Of a stretch of 64,000 nucleotides of DNA, positions 60,625-64,000 are shown in pieces (position 1 is the first letter of the stretch; every line of letters begins with the position of its first letter). The notes below the pieces were generated by a model. It worked only from the letters and a program-made list of their open reading frames with translations. It was not told where the DNA came from and did no database searches. Source of the DNA: Flavobacterium chilense (lineage in GTDB: Bacteria; Bacteroidota; Bacteroidia; Flavobacteriales; Flavobacteriaceae); the NCBI RefSeq assembly GCF_001602525.1, contig NZ_LSYT01000009.1:1-64000 (forward strand). The letters are read 5' to 3'. A program made the translations under genes and the position numbers.

Positions 60625-61140
60625 CTATAAGTCAAAACCATAGGCTAAACGTAAAGCCACCTGATTGGTTTTGAATTTGTTGTAGTCCTCATAACGGACA
60701 CTAATGTCAATGTATTTGTTGGCGTATCCAATTCCCGGCGCCCATAAAAAAGTAGTGTCGTCATAACCGTTTGTAACAGCAAAACCAGCACCTACTTCAC
60801 CTAAAACATAAAATTGATCTTCCCAGATAAAAGCTTTAAAACCTGCTTTTGCCGGAATAAAACCTAGATCTTTTACATCAACTCCATTTTGATTTTTCAT
60901 AAACAGGTTTGTAAAACCTGTAGTTAAGGTCAACGATGTTTTTTTAGACAAATCATATTGTAAACGAACATCTCCACCAAGTGACCATCTGTAATCATTG
61001 TCAGTTGGTATTCCACCATTAAGACCAAAGCCTAATCTGAAACCCTGGTTATAATTTTTTACTTCACTGTCTTGAGCGAAAGTTGTATTGGCGTATAAAA
61101 ATGCGAAAGCAGCTAGGCATATCATTTGTAATTTTCTCAT
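60625..61140 (-). CDS. outer-membrane beta-barrel protein
   Basis: A 171-residue exported protein with signal peptide (1-22, ending TTFAQD). The mature part has alternating amphipathic strands (GFRLGFGLNGGIP, RYEDYNKFKTNQVALRLAYGFDL) and a terminal aromatic/Leu residue, typical of small Bacteroidota outer-membrane proteins. It is a single gene, convergent with the accessory pair. Confidence 0.85.
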   Translation of the reverse strand: MRKLQMICLAAFAFLYANTTFAQDSEVKNYNQGFRLGFGLNGGIPTDNDYRWSLGGDVRLQYDLSKKTSLTLTTGFTNLFMKNQNGVDVKDLGFIPAKAGFKAFIWEDQFYVLGEVGAGFAVTNGYDDTTFLWAPGIGYANKYIDISVRYEDYNKFKTNQVALRLAYGFDL

Positions 61141-61301
61141 GACAATATTTTTGAATTATTAATATTGTAAAAGTAAAAGAGAGGCCTTTGGCACTTGTTA
61201 TATAATTTTTAAAAATTGTTATATAATATTAGGGTTAGCCAAAAAACGACTTAATGTTTGCTTATGTTTTTAATAATATCAAAGAATCCAAAGCTTCTGA
61301 T

Positions 61302-61309
61302 TATCTTTG
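61302..61309 (+). promoter_or_regulatory. -7 promoter box for the MATE gene
   Basis: TATCTTTG matches TAnnTTTG, 19 bases before GTG 61329 and inside the longer MATE reading frame. Confidence 0.55.
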
Positions 61310-61328
61310 CCGACTAAAAAGAATAACA

Positions 61329-62714
61329 GTGAATTTAAAGCAGTACACCAAAGAGTTTTCATATAATTTAAGATTAGCTTATCCTATTATATTAGGAATG
61401 GTTGGACATACCTTAATTGGTATTGTCGATAATATAATGGTAGGAAAATTAGGAAGTACTGAACTGGCAGCAGTTTCATTGGGAAACAGCATGATTTTTA
61501 TCGCAATGTCACTTGGAATTGGTTTCTCTACAGCCATTACGCCCATTGTAGCCGAAGGTGATGCTGAGAAAAACGATTCTAAAATTCGTTCTGCTTTTCA
61601 TCACGGATTGTTTTTGTGTATTATTTTAGGTTTAATGCTTTTCGGTATTATTGTCCTGGCAAAGCCTATAATGGAGTTACTGAAACAACCAGCCGATGTA
61701 ATTAAACTGGCAAAACCCTATTTAGACTGGGTTGCTTTCTCACTGATTCCGTTAATTATGTACCAGGGATATAAACAATTTGCTGACGGAATGTCGATGA
61801 CAAAATATTCGATGTATGCCATGATAATGGCCAATGTACTTCATGTGGGAATTAATTATGTCCTGATATACGGAATCTGGATTTTTCCAAAAATGGGAAT
61901 TATCGGTGCAGCACTTGGAACCGTAATTTCAAGAATATTTCTGGTAATGTTCATGCACATTATGCTGTCACGAAGAAATGATTTAAAACGTTTTTTCAAA
62001 AATTTCAGCTTTGATGAGATCAAAAAAGAAACCATAAAAAAAATTATAAGTATAGGATTTCCATCAGCAATGCAAATGCTTTTTGAAGTGGTATTGTTTA
62101 CAGCTTCAATCTGGCTTTGTGGTAATATTGGTAAAACCAGTCAGGCAGCCAATCAAATTGCGTTGAGTCTGGCTTCTCTGACTTTTATGTTTGCCATGGG
62201 ATTAAGTGTAACTTCGATGATCCGCGTAAGCAATCAAAGAGGTTTACAGGATTATAAAAACTTAATTGTTGTAGCCCGTTCAATCTTTTTATTAGCCATT
62301 ATCATCGAAACTGTTTTTGCCATTTTGTTTGTGGCTTTTCATAATTTTCTGCCGCATATCTTTCTGAATATGGAAAATAGCGGGCAGGTTCTGGACAATA
62401 GCGAAGTAATTGGTATTGCATCAAAATTGCTTTTAATAGCTGCAGTTTTTCAAATTTCTGACGGAATTCAGGTTGTTGTTCTGGGAGCTCTACGCGGATT
62501 GCAGGATGTAAAAGTACCAATGTATATTACGTTTGTTGCTTATTGGGTAATTGGTTTTCCAATCTCTTATTATTTAGCCGAATATACTGAGTTAAAGGCA
62601 CAAGGTGTATGGATCGGACTCTTGGCAGGATTAACCTCTGCAGCTCTGTTATTATATATCCGCTTTCATTTCCTGACCAAAAAATTAATCAATAATTCAT
62701 TTTCAAATAGTTAA
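61329..62714 (+). CDS. MATE-family multidrug/sodium exporter
   Basis: A 461-residue transporter with twelve predicted membrane helices in two halves, typical NorM pattern: YPIILGMVGHTLIGIVDNIMVGKLG at the start, PSAMQMLFEVVLF at the start of the second half. Such proteins exchange Na+ or H+ for drugs or metabolites. I start it at GTG 61329 (MNLKQYTKEFSYN), because the longer ATG 61254 frame contains a -7 box and adds 25 unrelated residues. Confidence 0.92.
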   Translation: MNLKQYTKEFSYNLRLAYPIILGMVGHTLIGIVDNIMVGKLGSTELAAVSLGNSMIFIAMSLGIGFSTAITPIVAEGDAEKNDSKIRSAFHHGLFLCIILGLMLFGIIVLAKPIMELLKQPADVIKLAKPYLDWVAFSLIPLIMYQGYKQFADGMSMTKYSMYAMIMANVLHVGINYVLIYGIWIFPKMGIIGAALGTVISRIFLVMFMHIMLSRRNDLKRFFKNFSFDEIKKETIKKIISIGFPSAMQMLFEVVLFTASIWLCGNIGKTSQAANQIALSLASLTFMFAMGLSVTSMIRVSNQRGLQDYKNLIVVARSIFLLAIIIETVFAILFVAFHNFLPHIFLNMENSGQVLDNSEVIGIASKLLLIAAVFQISDGIQVVVLGALRGLQDVKVPMYITFVAYWVIGFPISYYLAEYTELKAQGVWIGLLAGLTSAALLLYIRFHFLTKKLINNSFSNS

Positions 62715-62738
62715 ATTTGAAAAAAATAAAATAAAGCA

Positions 62739-62800
62739 GCCACAGAGATGAAGTGGATTCGCACAGCTGATAAAACTTTTTAGTTCTTTTAGTCTGTGGC
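62739..62800. repeat. intergenic inverted repeat, gccacaga type
   Basis: gccacaga (62739-62746) faces tctgtggc (62793-62800), followed by a run of A. The words between (gtggattcgcacag) are of the same style as the other intergenic repeats. Confidence 0.7.
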
Positions 62801-62834
62801 AAAAAAGTAAAAACAAAATTATAAATAAATAAAA

Positions 62835-63062
62835 ATGGAATTACCTAAATTTTTACTCGGAGACAATACTGACTTCCCGGATGATATTTTTATCATTCAC
62901 CTTGATTATCCAAGATTTATCATCAACCTAAAAGACGATGAGGTTGAATTTATGGAAGAAGCCGAAGATCTTGATGAAGCAGAACTGAATGCTGAAATGG
63001 AAGGTTTAATTATTTTGGCAAACGAATTTTACGATCGTGAAATTAATCGTTACGAAGAGTAG
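62835..63062 (+). CDS. small acidic protein of unknown function
   Basis: A 75-residue protein rich in Asp and Glu (MEEAEDLDEAELNAEME in the middle). It has a hydrophobic core FIIHLDYPRFIINL and no signal peptide. I believe similar proteins occur across flavobacteria next to LTA-synthase-like genes, but cannot give a function. It begins 120 bases after the MATE gene, following the repeat. Confidence 0.75.
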   Translation: MELPKFLLGDNTDFPDDIFIIHLDYPRFIINLKDDEVEFMEEAEDLDEAELNAEMEGLIILANEFYDREINRYEE

Positions 63063-63096
63063 TCATTTTAAGTTTTTCACGTTCTAAATTTTTCAA

Positions 63097-64000
63097 ATGA
63101 AGAAATTAAGTTTTTTAAAACCCATTTTTAATTTTATAGCAATTGGATTGCTAATTACTACTTTAAGCCGAATCTTTTTATTTTTTCTTTTTAAAGACAG
63201 AGTAGTAGAAACACCAAATTTCTGGTATATTTTTCCAATCGGACTTCGAATGGATTTGATATTATTGTGTTATATGTCTTTTCTGCCGGCAGTTTTAATT
63301 ACTTTCCTGCCAAATAAATGGTTGAAGTTTACCAACAATTTTTTGGTTATTTATAGTTTTCTGTTCCTGTTTCTGATTCTTTTTGTAGAATTAGCAACAC
63401 CGGATTTTGTAAAACAATACGATACACGTCCTAATAAAATATTCTTAGATTATTTAATTTATCCTAAAGAAGTAGTTGGAATGCTTTTAAAAAGTTATCT
63501 GACTTCTATCATCGTGACTTTTTTAATATTAGGTGTAGTTTTATATTTTGCCCTTAAAAAAGGAAAAAAATATTTTCATACAACAAGTGCCGAATACAAA
63601 TTCAAATTAATACTTTTTCCATTAATAGCATTTTTATTGTTTTTTGGAGCACGTTCAAGTCTTACTTCAAAACGTCCAATCAATGCCAGTAACGCTGTTT
63701 TTTCAACAGATCAGTTAACCAATACTTTAGGGTTAAACTCATTTTATACAGTAGCATTCGCTGCCTATTCCATTAAAAATGAAGGGAACACCAAAATGTA
63801 TGGTAAAATGGATGAAGCCGAAGCAATCGCCCGTGTTAAAAAATACATGATTGCCGGACCAAATGATTTTACCGATGCCAAAATTCCGTTTTTGCATGTA
63901 GAACAACCTGATACACTTTTGAAGAAACCTTACAATTTGGTAATTTTTCTGCAGGAAAGTTTAGGAGCTGAATATGTTGGAATTTTAGGAGGAAAACCAT
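63097..64000 (+). CDS. LTA-synthase-like sulfatase-family membrane protein (5' part)
   Basis: The frame is open from ATG 63097 to the window end (301 codons). It starts with a membrane part of about five helices (residues 8-150), then RPINASNAVFSTDQLTNTLGLN, and reaches the sulfatase-domain opening NLVIFLQESLGAEYVGILGG, whose Glu is the first metal ligand of LtaS-type alkaline-phosphatase-fold enzymes. The catalytic Thr and the rest lie beyond the window. In Gram-negative Bacteroidota such proteins are usually phosphoglycerol or phosphoethanolamine transferases; the substrate is not known here. Confidence 0.85.
   Translation, partial: MKKLSFLKPIFNFIAIGLLITTLSRIFLFFLFKDRVVETPNFWYIFPIGLRMDLILLCYMSFLPAVLITFLPNKWLKFTNNFLVIYSFLFLFLILFVELATPDFVKQYDTRPNKIFLDYLIYPKEVVGMLLKSYLTSIIVTFLILGVVLYFALKKGKKYFHTTSAEYKFKLILFPLIAFLLFFGARSSLTSKRPINASNAVFSTDQLTNTLGLNSFYTVAFAAYSIKNEGNTKMYGKMDEAEAIARVKKYMIAGPNDFTDAKIPFLHVEQPDTLLKKPYNLVIFLQESLGAEYVGILGGKP

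Noticed and set aside
61254..61328. ATG start for the MATE protein
   Set aside because: The first 25 codons contain a -7 promoter box and lack similarity to MATE N termini; GTG 61329 is preferred.

Overview
The window is chromosomal DNA from a flavobacterium (Bacteroidota), most likely the genus Flavobacterium. The base composition is AT-rich. Many genes are preceded by the Bacteroidota -7 box TAnnTTTG. The gene content also fits: PafA-type phosphatase, a long GAPDH with an N-terminal extension, DnaJ with two zinc-finger repeats, SusC-type plug sequences, methylmalonyl-CoA mutase in two subunits, and many small lipoproteins. I see no prophage, insertion sequence or CRISPR array. Most of the window is ordinary core genome, with a few accessory patches.

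Layout. 1-210: the end of an rRNA operon (5S rRNA and terminator). 0.5-9.8 kb: pafA, ald with a divergent Lrp regulator, gap, an HtrA protease, dapF, a GNAT enzyme and mltG. 10.3-16.2 kb: a lysozyme-like protein, then a minus-strand group with udk, a lipoprotein, ftsB/divIC and both methylmalonyl-CoA mutase subunits. 16.5-21.8 kb: a minus-strand string read from dnaA through a LMW phosphatase, an RsmI-like methylase, a TonB-C lipoprotein and a methionine aminotransferase, followed by a dienoyl-CoA-reductase-like SDR. 22-30 kb: a thioesterase, ribD-HAD-yigZ, a GNAT enzyme, a lipoprotein, prmC, a MacB-like permease and hisS. 30.2-32.6 kb: tRNA-Trp, grpE and dnaJ. 32.8-39.8 kb: an ABC-2 exporter pair, a sigma-54 activator without a DNA-binding domain, a one-lobe DEAD-like protein, a hydrolase, DUF2007, HAD and GNAT. 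40.9-45 kb: mtaB, a small lipoprotein flanked by a gene and a decayed partial copy of that gene, FabG-like SDR and a scramblase-like protein.

45.1-48.8 kb is a three-gene surface-signalling style unit: an ECF sigma factor, a membrane protein that looks like its anti-sigma factor and ends in a SusC-plug-like segment, and a protein that fuses a SusC-type plug to a von Willebrand A domain. 49-58 kb: a beta-propeller protein, PPK2, a PhoX/DUF839-like lipoprotein with a di-haem peroxidase, a PorT-like barrel, and a LytS/LytTR two-component pair. 59.06-60.57 kb is a two-gene accessory block bounded by an identical 23-bp direct repeat. The gene order (soluble protein, then small membrane-anchored protein) resembles a toxin/immunity pair, but this is not proven. 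60.6-64 kb: a beta-barrel protein, a MATE exporter, a small acidic protein and the start of an LTA-synthase-like sulfatase cut by the window end.

A theme across the window is a set of intergenic inverted repeats made of short AT-rich words such as aaagttgcaaaggttc, ttcacaaag and aatctaa. They lie at about ten sites, several of them between genes that read in the same direction.
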